The translations under genes and the position numbers were made by a program. From contig VAWZ01000013.1 in the NCBI GenBank assembly GCA_005888365.1, positions 1-42,579 on the forward strand: 42,579 nucleotides of DNA, written 5' to 3'. This DNA comes from Actinomycetota bacterium (GTDB taxonomy: Bacteria > Actinomycetota > Thermoleophilia > Gaiellales > Gaiellaceae). Under the pieces are notes generated by a model, which worked only from the letters and a program-made list of their open reading frames with translations, did no database searches and was not told the DNA's origin. Below are positions 1 to 8,221 of this stretch, in pieces (position 1 is the stretch's first letter; each line of letters opens with the position of its first letter).

Positions 1-994
1 AGTCGCGGTAGAAGAGCGCGAAGCCGGCCCCGCAGAAGATCGCGCACACGATCCAGAAGCGCACCATGATCTTCGTCTCGGACCACGCCTTCATCTCGAA
101 GTGATGGTGGATCGGGGCCATGAGGAAGACGCGTCTCCCCGTCCGTTTGAAGCTGACCACCTGGATGATCAGCGACAGCACCTCGATGAAGAAGATGCCG
201 CCGATCAAGAGAAGGAGAATCTCCGTGCCGGTGACGACCGCGAAGCCTGCGATCGCCCCGCCGAGAGCCATGGATCCCGTGTCGCCCATGAAGACCTCGG
301 CGGGATGGGCGTTGTACCAGAGGAAACCGATCGTCCCTCCGATCAGCGCGGCGGCGAGCGTCGCGAGGTCGAGGTAGGTCGAGCTTCGCTCGCCGGGAGC
401 ACCCGAGCGCAGCCAGGAGATGCCGGCGATGGCGAGGAAGGTCAAGAGGGCGATCATCCCCGTGCCTGCAGCGAGCCCGTCGATGCCGTCGGTGAAGTTG
501 ACGCCGTTCACGGTCCCTGCGATCACGACGAAGAGGAACGGGTAGTAGAGGACGTCGAGATCGAGGTCCTGCCCGATGACCGGCAGGTAGAGGCTCGTGT
601 GGAACGAGGCCGTCCTGTGGAGCAGGATCGCCGTCCCGATCGTGACCGCGACGAGAAGGATCATCTTCCAACGGCCGGGCAGCCCGAGCGAGTGGCGTCT
701 CCGCAGCTTCAGGTAGTCGTCCGCGAAGCCGATCGCCGCGCACCCGAGCGTGACGAAGAGGACGGTGAGCGCCTCCGCCGTGTATTTCGAGAGAGCGAGG
801 AACGGAAGCACGGCCGAGCCCACGATCAGCAGCCCGCCCATCGTCGGCGTTCCCTGCTTCACGACATGGCTCTTCGGTCCCTCCTCCCTGATCTGCTGGC
901 CGAGGTTCCTCGCGCGCAGGGTCTCGATGAACTTGGGCCCGATCACGACGGCTGCGACCATCGCGAGGAGCCCCGCGATTAGGACAGGGACCAT
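1..994 (-). CDS. mraY: Phospho-N-acetylmuramoyl-pentapeptide transferase MraY (3' end cut by window)
   Basis: Integral membrane enzyme that moves phospho-MurNAc-pentapeptide from UDP onto undecaprenyl phosphate to make lipid I. Translating the minus strand from the ATG at 994 gives 331 codons with no stop before base 1. Family signatures are in order: EEGPKSHVVKQGTPTMGG near residue 45, NFTDGIDG near 165, MGDTGS near 235 and the HHHFE active-site motif near 294. The last visible residues, VRFWIVCAIF onward, match the final membrane helix, so only a few codons are missing. The ATG lies inside murF (16-base overlap), which points to translational coupling. A later in-frame ATG, 10 codons on, is less likely because it would cut into the first helix. 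Confidence 0.96.
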   Translation of the reverse strand, partial: MVPVLIAGLLAMVAAVVIGPKFIETLRARNLGQQIREEGPKSHVVKQGTPTMGGLLIVGSAVLPFLALSKYTAEALTVLFVTLGCAAIGFADDYLKLRRRHSLGLPGRWKMILLVAVTIGTAILLHRTASFHTSLYLPVIGQDLDLDVLYYPFLFVVIAGTVNGVNFTDGIDGLAAGTGMIALLTFLAIAGISWLRSGAPGERSSTYLDLATLAAALIGGTIGFLWYNAHPAEVFMGDTGSMALGGAIAGFAVVTGTEILLLLIGGIFFIEVLSLIIQVVSFKRTGRRVFLMAPIHHHFEMKAWSETKIMVRFWIVCAIFCGAGFALFYRD

Positions 995-2253
995 TCGTGG
1001 GCGAAGTTCGCGATCTCGTCGGCGATGCCTTCGAGTCCGACGGTGCGGGAGGCCTTGACCAGCACGGCGTCACCCGGCCGGACGAGCGAGCGCGCTGCAG
1101 CCACTGCTTCTGCGGGGCTGGCGGCGAGAAGCGTTGCACCGTACGCCGACGCCGGCTCGCCCACACCGATCACCTCCACGTCCAGCTCCTCCGCCAGGGC
1201 GGCGATCTCGCGGTGGTACACAGCGGCCGCGTCTCCGAGCTCGGCCATCTCGCCGAGGATCGCGACCCGACGCCTCCCCCGTGCGCGGTCCGCGAGGTGC
1301 AGGAGGGCAGCCCGCATCGAGTCCGGGTTCGCGTTGTAGGCGTCGTTGATGACGAATCCGCCGCCCGGCAGGTCGAGCTCCTGGCCGCGCCAGGGCGAGA
1401 GCTCGATCGCGCTCGCGCCGTCCTGCGCACCGGCGAGTGGGAGATCGAGCGCGACGAAAGCGTGCAGCGCGGCGAGTGTGTTCACCGCTTGGTGGCGCTG
1501 CCTGAACGGGAGTTCGAGCTCGACCATCTCGTCGCCCACCCGGAAACGGCCGTGGCCGTCGACGAACTCGACGTCGGCTGGGTCGAAGCGTCGGATCTCG
1601 ACGTCGTCCCGATCGAGGTAGGGCTCGAGCTCGGCCGCACGAGCGGGAACTACGGCCGTTCCTCCCGCGGGAAGCGCAGCGACGGCCTCGGCATTCGCCT
1701 CCGCGACCCGCTCGACGCTCCCGAGCAGCTCGAGGTGCTCGGGACCGACATGCGAGACGACTGCGATCTCCGGCCGCGCGATCGCGCAGAGCTCCGTGAT
1801 TTGCCCGAGCCCGCGCATGCCCATCTCGGTCACGAGCACCCGAGTGTCGGGCTCGAGCCGGCAGACGGTCAGAGGCACGCCGATCTCGTTGTTGAGGCTC
1901 CGCTCGGCCCAGATCGTCGGCACGTGCGGCGCGCAGAGAGCTCCGAGGATGTCCTTCGTCGAGGTCTTGCCGGTCGAACCGACGATCGCGACCACTCGCG
2001 CAGTGCTCTTCGAGCGGACGACCGAGGCGAGCGCGGCCAGCTCACGCCGCTGGTCGGCGGGAACGAGCGTCGCGGCCCCGCGCGCACGCGCGTCGTCGAC
2101 GAACCGGACGCCCGTGTTCAGGGCGACGAAGAGGTCGCCTGGTCCAATCTCGCGCGAGTCTGCCCCGATCCCGGTGATCGTTCCGTCCTCGGGCGGGCCC
2201 TCCAGGCGTCCGAGACGCAGAGACTCGAGCTCGGCCCACGAGACCGGTATCAC
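979..2253 (-). CDS. murF: UDP-MurNAc-tripeptide--D-alanyl-D-alanine ligase MurF
   Basis: Cytoplasmic Mur ligase that adds D-Ala-D-Ala to the UDP-MurNAc-tripeptide, the last soluble precursor step before MraY. The 424-residue length is normal for the family. It has the N-terminal uridine-binding domain, a P-loop VGSTGKTSTK at about 91-100, the central-domain HVGPEHLE near 170 and the C-terminal NDAYNANPDS motif near 301-311, which is diagnostic of MurF. The start ATG overlaps the murE stop (ATGA, 2250-2253), and its own end overlaps mraY, so the three ligase/transferase genes form a tightly coupled run. No oddities were seen. Confidence 0.96.
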   Translation of the reverse strand: MIPVSWAELESLRLGRLEGPPEDGTITGIGADSREIGPGDLFVALNTGVRFVDDARARGAATLVPADQRRELAALASVVRSKSTARVVAIVGSTGKTSTKDILGALCAPHVPTIWAERSLNNEIGVPLTVCRLEPDTRVLVTEMGMRGLGQITELCAIARPEIAVVSHVGPEHLELLGSVERVAEANAEAVAALPAGGTAVVPARAAELEPYLDRDDVEIRRFDPADVEFVDGHGRFRVGDEMVELELPFRQRHQAVNTLAALHAFVALDLPLAGAQDGASAIELSPWRGQELDLPGGGFVINDAYNANPDSMRAALLHLADRARGRRRVAILGEMAELGDAAAVYHREIAALAEELDVEVIGVGEPASAYGATLLAASPAEAVAAARSLVRPGDAVLVKASRTVGLEGIADEIANFAHEWSLS

Positions 2254-3722
2254 TCGCCCCGCACCCCGCTCTCGTCGGCCGAGGCAACGGGTGCGAGAAG
2301 CGCGTCGCGGGCGACGGCCCGATCGTCGAACGGATGCACGACGCCCGCGCTCTCCTGGCCTGTCTCGTGCCCTTTCCCCGCGATCACGACGACGTCGCCC
2401 GCCTCCGCGAGCCTTACCGCACGTTGAATCGCGCTCCGCCGGTCCGGGTCGATCTCGACGTCGACCCCGGTTCCCTGCAGGACGTCCTGGATGATCGCCA
2501 ACGGATCTTCCGACCGCGGGTTGTCGGAGGTGACGATGACGACGTCCGCGAGCTCCGCGGCGACCTTGCCCATCGCCGGCCGCTTGCCGCGGTCGCGGTC
2601 ACCGCCCGCCCCGAACACGACGATCACCCTCCCGTCCGTGATCCCGCGCGCGGCTCGCAGCACGGTGTCGAGCGAATCGGGCGTGTGCGCGTAGTCGACG
2701 AGGACGGAGAAGGCCTGTCCCTCGTCGACCGGCTCGAGGCGGCCCGGAACGCCGTCGACCACGGCGACGCCGCGTGCGATCGCCTCCTCGTCGAGGTCGA
2801 GGAGCAGTCCGACGGCAACGGCCGCGAGGACGTTCTCGACGTTGAAGAGCCCGCGGAGCCTCGTCTCGATCGCGATCCCTGCCGAGCTGAAGCGACTTCC
2901 GTCGGCGCTCAGGTCGAGACCCTCGGCCCGCACCTCGGCGCCGTCGTCGAGCCCGAAAGTGACGAGCGGAGCGCGATGGGCTCTCGAGAGCTCGTCCGCG
3001 AGACGACGCCCCCACGGGTCGTTCACGTTGACGGCTGCGGGAGGCGGCTGAGCCGAGGTGAAGAGGCGTCGCTTGGCGTGGAAGTACTCCTCCATCGTCC
3101 CGTGCAGGTCGAGGTGATCCTGCGAGAGATTCGTGAAGGCGAGCGCGTCGAAGCGGACACGGTCGAGGCGGTGCAACGCCGCGCCGTGCGAGGACGCCTC
3201 GAGCGCGACACTGCGATCGCCGGCGTCTCGCATCTCGGCGAAGAGTCGCTGGAGATCGATCGCCTCCGGGGTGGTGAACGGCGCCGGGCGCTGCTCTCCT
3301 CCGACCATCCACTCGACGGTCCCAACGAGCCCCGGCCTGCGCCCGGCGACCTCGAGCATCGAGCGGATGAGAAAGGCGGTCGTCGTCTTGCCGTTCGTGC
3401 CGGTTACGCCCGCGATCTCGAGGTCCTTCGTCGGCTCGCCGAAGAAGACGTCCGCCGCGACCGCCATGGCCGCACGCGAGTCGGGAACGACGAGCTGCGG
3501 GAGGTTGAGGTCGAGCACCCGCTCGACGACGAGGGCAGACGCTCCACGCTCGACGGCTTCCCCGGCGAGCTCGTGCCCGTCAACGCGCTGTCCGCTCACA
3601 CAGAAGAAGAGCGCCCCCTCATTCACTCGCCGTGTGTCGTAGGCGAGGTCGGAGATCTCGACCGATCGGGCTCCGGCGACCTCGCTCGGGGCAAGCGCCC
3701 GGGTCAGCGCGTCCAAGTTCAC
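2250..3722 (-). CDS. murE: UDP-MurNAc-L-Ala-D-Glu--meso-diaminopimelate ligase MurE
   Basis: Cytoplasmic ligase adding the third amino acid to the peptidoglycan stem peptide. It has 490 residues, with a P-loop GVTGTNGKTTTA at about 105-116, a lysine in YFHAKRRLF near 218 that fits the carbamylated catalytic lysine, DYAHTPDSL near 343-351 and the substrate-selecting DNPRSED motif at 400-406. In this family DNPR indicates meso-diaminopimelate rather than lysine, so the wall is probably DAP type. The 25-base gap to ftsI upstream and the ATGA overlap with murF downstream place it in the same transcript. Confidence 0.96.
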   Translation of the reverse strand: MNLDALTRALAPSEVAGARSVEISDLAYDTRRVNEGALFFCVSGQRVDGHELAGEAVERGASALVVERVLDLNLPQLVVPDSRAAMAVAADVFFGEPTKDLEIAGVTGTNGKTTTAFLIRSMLEVAGRRPGLVGTVEWMVGGEQRPAPFTTPEAIDLQRLFAEMRDAGDRSVALEASSHGAALHRLDRVRFDALAFTNLSQDHLDLHGTMEEYFHAKRRLFTSAQPPPAAVNVNDPWGRRLADELSRAHRAPLVTFGLDDGAEVRAEGLDLSADGSRFSSAGIAIETRLRGLFNVENVLAAVAVGLLLDLDEEAIARGVAVVDGVPGRLEPVDEGQAFSVLVDYAHTPDSLDTVLRAARGITDGRVIVVFGAGGDRDRGKRPAMGKVAAELADVVIVTSDNPRSEDPLAIIQDVLQGTGVDVEIDPDRRSAIQRAVRLAEAGDVVVIAGKGHETGQESAGVVHPFDDRAVARDALLAPVASADESGVRGE

Positions 3723-3747
3723 GGCCGAAGGCTAGATGCCGGAGGCG

Positions 3748-5430
3748 CTAGTTCTTCGCAGTGGAAGGCGCGTCGGGTGGAACCTCGAGGTGCTGAAGGC
3801 AGAAGCGGGCGATCTGCTGGAACGCGGGCGCCGCGACCACTCCGCCCCAGATCGCGCCCCGCGGCTCGTCGACCATCGCCATGATGACGAGTCGCGGCTT
3901 CGTCGCGGGAACCATCCCGACGAAGGAGGCGACGTAGTTCGTCGTCGAGTAGTGCCCGTTCGGATCGACCTTCGCCGCGGTCCCCGTCTTACCGGCGACC
4001 GTGTACCCGGGAATCGCGGCTGCGGTGCCGGTTCCCTCGAGCACCACTCCACGCAGCATCGAGAGCATCTCCTTCGAGACCTTCCCGGAAACGACGCGGC
4101 GCCCCGGTCCGTGCTCGACCGTGCGCCCGCCGACCCGATCGACGAGGTGCGGCGTGACGAGCCTTCCGCCGTTCGCGATCGCCGAGTACGCGCGTGCCAT
4201 CTGCAGGGGAGTGACCGAGATGCCCTGTCCGATCGGGACCGTTCCGATCGTGGAGCCCGACCACTGGTCGAGCGGCAGCGCGAACGCCGGGGACTCGCCC
4301 GGGAAGTCGATCCCCGTCTGCTGACCGAAGCCGTAGCGGTTGATCCAGGAGGCGAGCCGACCTGCGCCCAGGCGCTCGGCAATGGTCACCGTCCCGATGT
4401 TCGACGACCGCGCGACGATCTGCGCGACGGTCATCCGCTCGGTTCCGCGCGCCTCGGCCTCGTGGATCACTCGGTCCGCGACCTGGATCGTGGGGGCGAG
4501 CTCGAACGACGTGCGCGGCGTGACCAGGCCTTCCTGGAGGGCCGCGCTGATCGTGACGAGCTTGAACGTCGAGCCGGGCTCGTACGTGTCCGTCACTGCG
4601 CGGTTGCGATGGCGGTCATCCCGGGTCGTCGCGAAGTGATTCGCGTTGAACCCCGGAGCGACCGCCATCGCGAGCACGGCTCCCGTGTACGGGTCCATGA
4701 CGATCGCGGTCGCGGCCTTCGCGCCCCACTGCCGGACCGTGCGTGCCAGTACGTCCTCGGCGGTCGCCTGGATCTGGGAGTCGATCGTCAGCCGAACGTT
4801 GCTCCCAGGCGTCTCTGGCCGGGTCGAGGCAACGCTCAGCGCACGGCCCGCCGGGTCCTTCACGATCGTCTCGCTGCCCGGCTTGCCGGCGAGCGTCGGG
4901 TCGAGCGACTTCTCGAGCCCTTCGAGGCCTGTGTTGTCGGTTCCCGCGAAGCCGAGCACCTGCGCCGCGACTCGCCCTTGCGGATATGTCCGACGCTCCT
5001 CTGGGTAGAAGCCGAGCCCCGGGATGTGCCGCTTCTCGAGAGCGGCCGCCTTCGCGGGTTCCGCCTTCCGCTCGACGTACACGAACCCCTTCGAGCGATC
5101 TGCGAGGAGCGGGTAGACCTGCTCCGGATCGAGGTGCAGGAGTCTCGAGACGGCGAGCGTCACCTCGCGCGGATTGACGACCTGTCGAGGGTTCGCGTAC
5201 ACGGTGATCGCCTGCTCGCCGATGGCGAGCGGGTCGCCCGAGCGGTCGAAGATCGTGCCGCGCCCGGCCGGCACCACCACCGTCTCGCGATGCTGCCTCA
5301 AGGCCATGGCCGCGTACTGCGCGCCCTTGATGCCTTGCAGCCAGAAGGCGCGGGCCAGCGTCGTGCCGAGGAGGAGCGCGAAGAAGACGGCGAGGACGAC
5401 GATCCTGCGGTTCGTCGCCGACGCGCTCAC
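3748..5430 (-). CDS. ftsI: Division transpeptidase FtsI/PBP2-type (class B penicillin-binding protein)
   Basis: Septal peptidoglycan transpeptidase (DD-peptide crosslinking) anchored by a single N-terminal helix at about residues 10-28. The 560 residues hold a class B PBP dimerisation region (RGTIFDRSGDPLA near 57-69) and all three catalytic motifs: STFK at 287-290, SSN at 342-344 and KTGT at 481-484. There is no PASTA tail. The start is the GTG at 5430. A gagg seven bases upstream could serve as Shine-Dalgarno, but both it and the GTG lie in the 3' arm of a 19-bp perfect hairpin (5421-5460), an unusual setting that may restrict initiation. The gene follows ftsL across the hairpin-rich spacer 5431-5566. 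Confidence 0.95.
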   Translation of the reverse strand: MSASATNRRIVVLAVFFALLLGTTLARAFWLQGIKGAQYAAMALRQHRETVVVPAGRGTIFDRSGDPLAIGEQAITVYANPRQVVNPREVTLAVSRLLHLDPEQVYPLLADRSKGFVYVERKAEPAKAAALEKRHIPGLGFYPEERRTYPQGRVAAQVLGFAGTDNTGLEGLEKSLDPTLAGKPGSETIVKDPAGRALSVASTRPETPGSNVRLTIDSQIQATAEDVLARTVRQWGAKAATAIVMDPYTGAVLAMAVAPGFNANHFATTRDDRHRNRAVTDTYEPGSTFKLVTISAALQEGLVTPRTSFELAPTIQVADRVIHEAEARGTERMTVAQIVARSSNIGTVTIAERLGAGRLASWINRYGFGQQTGIDFPGESPAFALPLDQWSGSTIGTVPIGQGISVTPLQMARAYSAIANGGRLVTPHLVDRVGGRTVEHGPGRRVVSGKVSKEMLSMLRGVVLEGTGTAAAIPGYTVAGKTGTAAKVDPNGHYSTTNYVASFVGMVPATKPRLVIMAMVDEPRGAIWGGVVAAPAFQQIARFCLQHLEVPPDAPSTAKN

Positions 5431-5460
5431 AGGCCAACCTCGGTTGGCCTGTGAGCGCGT
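5421..5460. repeat. Perfect 19-bp-arm palindrome covering the ftsI start
   Basis: Arms 5421-5439 (acgcgctcacaggccaacc) and 5442-5460 are exact reverse complements separated by two bases. On the mRNA strand the hairpin contains the ftsI GTG start and its gagg ribosome site. It is the first of three perfect hairpins packed between ftsI and ftsL. It could be a translational block, a transcription attenuator or a copy of a palindromic repeat family. Confidence 0.9.
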
Positions 5461-5468
5461 GGAAGGGT

Positions 5469-5492
5469 GTGGGGAACGGGGAGGTTCCCCAC
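5469..5492. repeat. Second perfect hairpin in the ftsL-ftsI spacer
   Basis: Arms 5469-5477 (gtggggaac) and 5484-5492 (gttccccac) pair perfectly around a 6-base loop. It sits 8 bases from the large palindrome at the ftsI start. There is no T-tract on either strand, so a standard intrinsic terminator is not obvious. Confidence 0.85.
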
Positions 5493-5514
5493 GTTCTCAA
5501 GAAGAAGGGGGCCG

Positions 5515-5541
5515 CGCGGGGGAAACATGGTTTCCCCCGCG
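5515..5541. repeat. Third perfect hairpin in the ftsL-ftsI spacer
   Basis: Arms 5515-5526 (cgcgggggaaac) and 5530-5541 (gtttcccccgcg) are exact reverse complements with a 3-base loop, so the stem is 12 bp and very stable. It lies 26 bases downstream of the ftsL stop on the transcribed strand. It resembles GC-rich interspersed palindromes more than a U-tailed terminator. Confidence 0.85.
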
Positions 5542-5566
5542 ACGCGAGCCGCAGGCGAGCGTGCGC

Positions 5567-5914
5567 TCACTTCGCCGGTAGCCGGACGAAGTCGGTCTGG
5601 CTCGGGTCCGCCTGCACGAGACCGAGATCGGTCTTCGCTGTTCGCTCGATCTGGAAGGTGGCGGCCTTCGTCGAGATCTCCGAGCGCAGCTCGTTGATGT
5701 CCGCCTTGAGCTGCGTGCGGTCGCTGCTGACGCGATCGAGCTGGAGATTGAGCCGGAGCACCGCGACGTTCACCGCCACCACCCCTGAGAGCAGCACGGC
5801 GAAGATGACGATCCAGAGCACGCCGCCTCCGAGGACCCGCGGCTTCGCGCGATCGCGCGAGCGACCTCGCGGTCGCGAACGCCCGAGCCGCGTGCTCTCG
5901 GCGATCGCCGACAT
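5567..5914 (-). CDS. ftsL: FtsL-like septum protein
   Basis: Short bitopic division protein of 115 residues: a basic cytoplasmic tail (1-26, many Arg), one membrane helix at about 29-50 (GGGVLWIVIFAVLLSGVVAV) and an extracytoplasmic leucine-zipper-like coiled coil (LRLNLQLDRVSSDRTQL onward). Sequence similarity in FtsL is always weak, so the call rests on this topology and on the position between rsmH and ftsI, where ftsL normally lies. The start ATG at 5914 shares one base with the rsmH stop (TGATG). A longer in-frame reading upstream runs over rsmH in another frame and is not used. Confidence 0.85.
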   Translation of the reverse strand: MSAIAESTRLGRSRPRGRSRDRAKPRVLGGGVLWIVIFAVLLSGVVAVNVAVLRLNLQLDRVSSDRTQLKADINELRSEISTKAATFQIERTAKTDLGLVQADPSQTDFVRLPAK

Positions 5915-6873
5915 CAGACCTTCACCGCGGCGCGCAGCCGGGCGGAGGCCGCGCGCGGGTTGACCCCGGTCTCGGCCGCAGAGGGACGAACCGGCTTCGG
6001 CGTGAGGATGCGCAGCTCCGGCTCGTGGCCGCAGACGCACACGGGTAGCTCGGGCGGGCACGTGCAACCGCGGGCGCGGTCACGGAGGAAGCGCTTCGTG
6101 ATCCGGTCTTCGAGCGAGTGGAAGCTGAGCACGGCCAGGCGGCCTCCGGGCCGGAGCATCTCGAATGCGGACGGGAGTCCGGTCTCGAGCGAGTCGAGCT
6201 CGTGGTTGACGACGATCCTGAGCGCCTGGAAGACACGCTTCGCGGGATGCCCGTCGCCGAACCGAACCGGGGCCGGAATCGAGGCGCGAACGACGTCGAC
6301 GAGCTGCCCCGTCCGCTCGATGGGAGTCTCCTTGCGACGGCGGACGATTCCGCGTGCGATCTGGCGCCCGTAGCGCTCCTCGCCGTAGCGGCGGAAGATC
6401 GTCTCGAGCTCTCTCTCGTCCCAGGTCTGCACGACCTCGGCGGCGGTCAGCTCCTCGGAGGTGTCCATACGCATGTCGAGCGGCGCGTCGGTCGCGTACG
6501 AGAAGCCGCGCTCGGGCCGGTCGACCTGCATCGACGAGAGGCCGAGGTCGAGAAGCACGACGTCTGCCTTGACGCCGTTGCCCGCGAGCTGCGTGAGGAC
6601 GAGCGCGTAGTCGCCGCGGAGGAAGCGCATCTGGATGCCCCGCGTTGACGCCTTGACCCGGTTGAAGTACGGGCGCACAGTCGGATCGCGGTCGATCGCC
6701 ACGAGCTTTCCGCTCCCCTGGAGGTCTTCGACGAGGAGGCGCGAATGGCCCCCCGCACCAAAGGTCGCGTCGACGACAGTCTCCCCCGGCCGAACGGCGA
6801 GGAGCCCGCGAACCTCCTCCGCCAGGACGGGAATGTGATCAGCCGCGTTTGTCCGCAAGACGTTCGGCAACAT
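5914..6873 (-). CDS. rsmH: 16S rRNA (cytosine(1402)-N4)-methyltransferase RsmH (MraW)
   Basis: SAM-dependent methyltransferase of C1402 in 16S rRNA. The 319 residues begin with the family hallmark HIPVLAEEV, followed by SAM motif I (VVDATFGAGGHS at about 33-44), VVLLDLGLSSMQ, the GFSY segment, and the late VLSFHSLEDRITKRF motif with a Cys cluster (CTCPPELPVCVCG). The ATG at 6873 overlaps mraZ by 35 bases; in-frame TTG codons at 6870 and 6858 are possible alternatives. It is the second gene of the dcw cluster. Confidence 0.96.
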   Translation of the reverse strand: MLPNVLRTNAADHIPVLAEEVRGLLAVRPGETVVDATFGAGGHSRLLVEDLQGSGKLVAIDRDPTVRPYFNRVKASTRGIQMRFLRGDYALVLTQLAGNGVKADVVLLDLGLSSMQVDRPERGFSYATDAPLDMRMDTSEELTAAEVVQTWDERELETIFRRYGEERYGRQIARGIVRRRKETPIERTGQLVDVVRASIPAPVRFGDGHPAKRVFQALRIVVNHELDSLETGLPSAFEMLRPGGRLAVLSFHSLEDRITKRFLRDRARGCTCPPELPVCVCGHEPELRILTPKPVRPSAAETGVNPRAASARLRAAVKV

Positions 6874-7270
6874 CGCCCGCGCTCCCTTCGATCGCGCTCA
6901 GATGGGCCGCCCATTCCGCGCGGTCCCAGATCTCGATGTGGTCGTGCACGCCCGCCACGACGACCTCCTTGCCGAGGCCCGCGTGCTCTCCGAGATGCGG
7001 CGGGACGAGGACGCGTCCTTGCCGGTCGAGCTCGGCGACGGCCGCCCCCGCAAAGACGTAGCGCTTCATCTCGCGCGCCTCCCTCGTGAGCGAGTCGAGC
7101 TCGGCGATCCGGCCGACGTTGTCGTGCCAGCTCTCGCTCGGGAACACGTCGATGTTCCGCTCGATCCCTCGCGCGAGAACAACGCCGCTCGCGAGCGCAT
7201 GACGGAAGCGCGCCGGCAGCGTGAGCCGGTTCTTCTCGTCGACCGTGTGCTCGTACTCGCCATAGAACAT
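6839..7270 (-). CDS. mraZ: Transcriptional regulator MraZ
   Basis: Ring-forming AbrB-like DNA-binding protein that regulates its own dcw operon. It has 143 residues with two SpoVT/AbrB half-repeats: MFYGEYEHTVDEKNRLTLPA at the start and AELDRQGRVLVPPHL near 79-93. The start is set by MFYGEY, the conserved MraZ N-terminus. The same frame stays open far upstream to 8065, but that extension is antisense to the PfkB gene and is discarded. Four GTGG boxes at 10-base spacing sit directly upstream, as expected for autoregulation. Confidence 0.97.
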   Translation of the reverse strand: MFYGEYEHTVDEKNRLTLPARFRHALASGVVLARGIERNIDVFPSESWHDNVGRIAELDSLTREAREMKRYVFAGAAVAELDRQGRVLVPPHLGEHAGLGKEVVVAGVHDHIEIWDRAEWAAHLSAIEGSAGDVAERLADKRG

Positions 7271-7283
7271 GAGGGACTCGTGG

Positions 7284-7330
7284 CCTCTCCCACGGATCCC
7301 CACCTTACTCCACTTTTCCCCACGACGCAA
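7284..7330 (-). promoter_or_regulatory. dcw promoter overlapped by four MraZ boxes
   Basis: Read on the minus strand, 7323-7284 is GTGGGGAAAA, GTGGAGTAAG, GTGGGGATCC, GTGGGAGAGG: four direct copies of the MraZ recognition motif (GTGGGN) at an exact 10-base period. A candidate promoter overlaps them: -35 TTGCGT (7330-7325), 17-base spacer, -10 TAAGGT (7307-7302). Binding of MraZ here would cover the core promoter. The motif and its role are established for E. coli and mycoplasma MraZ; use here is inferred. Confidence 0.88.
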
Positions 7331-7370
7331 CCCCTCTGCCCCATCTCCGGGAGCGGGGCGCGAGCCGGCC

Positions 7371-8198
7371 TTAGAGCGGAACCGCCTCCGCATGGACGCC
7401 CGGCCCGGTGAGCGCCGCCGCACCGCACCGGGAGGCGAAGTCGAGAGCCTGCGACGTGTCGAGTCCCGCAGCCAGCCCGTATGCGAGGCCAGCGACGAAA
7501 CAGTCCCCTGCGCCGTATGAGTCCACGACGGGGCCTGGGACCGGCGCGGCGGAGAACGGGCCGCCGGGCTGCGCCCAGCCTCCGAGCGCGCCGGACGTCG
7601 TGACGACGAGGCGCGGCTCGGGAGAGAGGTCCCCCTGCCGGTAGATCTCCGCCTCGTCCTTCGCACTCGCGACCAGCGCGTCGAGCTCGACGCTTCCTCG
7701 CCGCAGCGTCGCGAGCTCGCGCGCCGTCGCCACGAGGATGCGCGCCCTGCGCGCGAGCCCGAGTGCATCGGCGTCTCCGGCGCAGAAGTACACCGCGTCG
7801 CACCGTGAGAGCTCTTGCCACGGGAGCGAGTCGTCGTGCCCGCGCGGGCCGAGCTTCGAGCCGATGGTCGTGATGGTCCGCTCACCGGAGTCGTCCAGGT
7901 ACGTGAATCCGCGTCGCTGGGGAGCGTCCACGAACGAGGCGTGGACCACGATGCCTCGCCCTTCGAGCTCGGTCTTCGCGCGACGCCCGAGCTCGCCCGC
8001 GCCGAGCACGACGAAGAACGCGACCGAATCGGCGAGCTTCGACAGCTGCACCGCGGCGACGGCACCGCCTCCCGCCGCCTCCTCCCACGTCTCAGTGGCG
8101 TGGACGATCTCGCCGGACGAGGGGACGTGCTCGACCCGCACGAACTCCATCATCTCCACGTGTCCGACGACGGCAGCGCGCATCCGCGGCATGCTCAC
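7371..8198 (-). CDS. PfkB-family (ribokinase-like) carbohydrate kinase
   Basis: Probable small-molecule kinase of the ribokinase fold, substrate unknown. The 275 residues are at the short end of the family. Visible signatures are the N-terminal glycine-rich motif EEAAGGGAVAAVQLSKL near 39-55 and the C-terminal PfkB signature DSYGAGDCFVAGLAYG near 228-243, in which GAGD carries the catalytic base Asp. The start is GTG at 8198, with ATG codons at 8192 and 8183 as alternatives. It is divergent from the sigma factor gene with 23 bases between starts, and its 3' end lies just before the mraZ promoter. Confidence 0.85.
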   Translation of the reverse strand: MSMPRMRAAVVGHVEMMEFVRVEHVPSSGEIVHATETWEEAAGGGAVAAVQLSKLADSVAFFVVLGAGELGRRAKTELEGRGIVVHASFVDAPQRRGFTYLDDSGERTITTIGSKLGPRGHDDSLPWQELSRCDAVYFCAGDADALGLARRARILVATARELATLRRGSVELDALVASAKDEAEIYRQGDLSPEPRLVVTTSGALGGWAQPGGPFSAAPVPGPVVDSYGAGDCFVAGLAYGLAAGLDTSQALDFASRCGAAALTGPGVHAEAVPL

Positions 8199-8221
8199 AA
8201 ATCCGCGGCCGCCTGCGTTTC

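Noticed and set aside
3736-5454. Plus-strand open frame of 572 codons over ftsI
   Set aside because: Mirror of a gene with complete catalytic motifs; composition is low complexity with no family signature.
6839-8065. Minus-strand 408-codon reading ending in MraZ, suggesting a fusion
   Set aside because: The first 265 codons are a shadow over the PfkB gene and the promoter; MFYGEY marks the true MraZ start and the MraZ boxes lie inside the supposed fusion.
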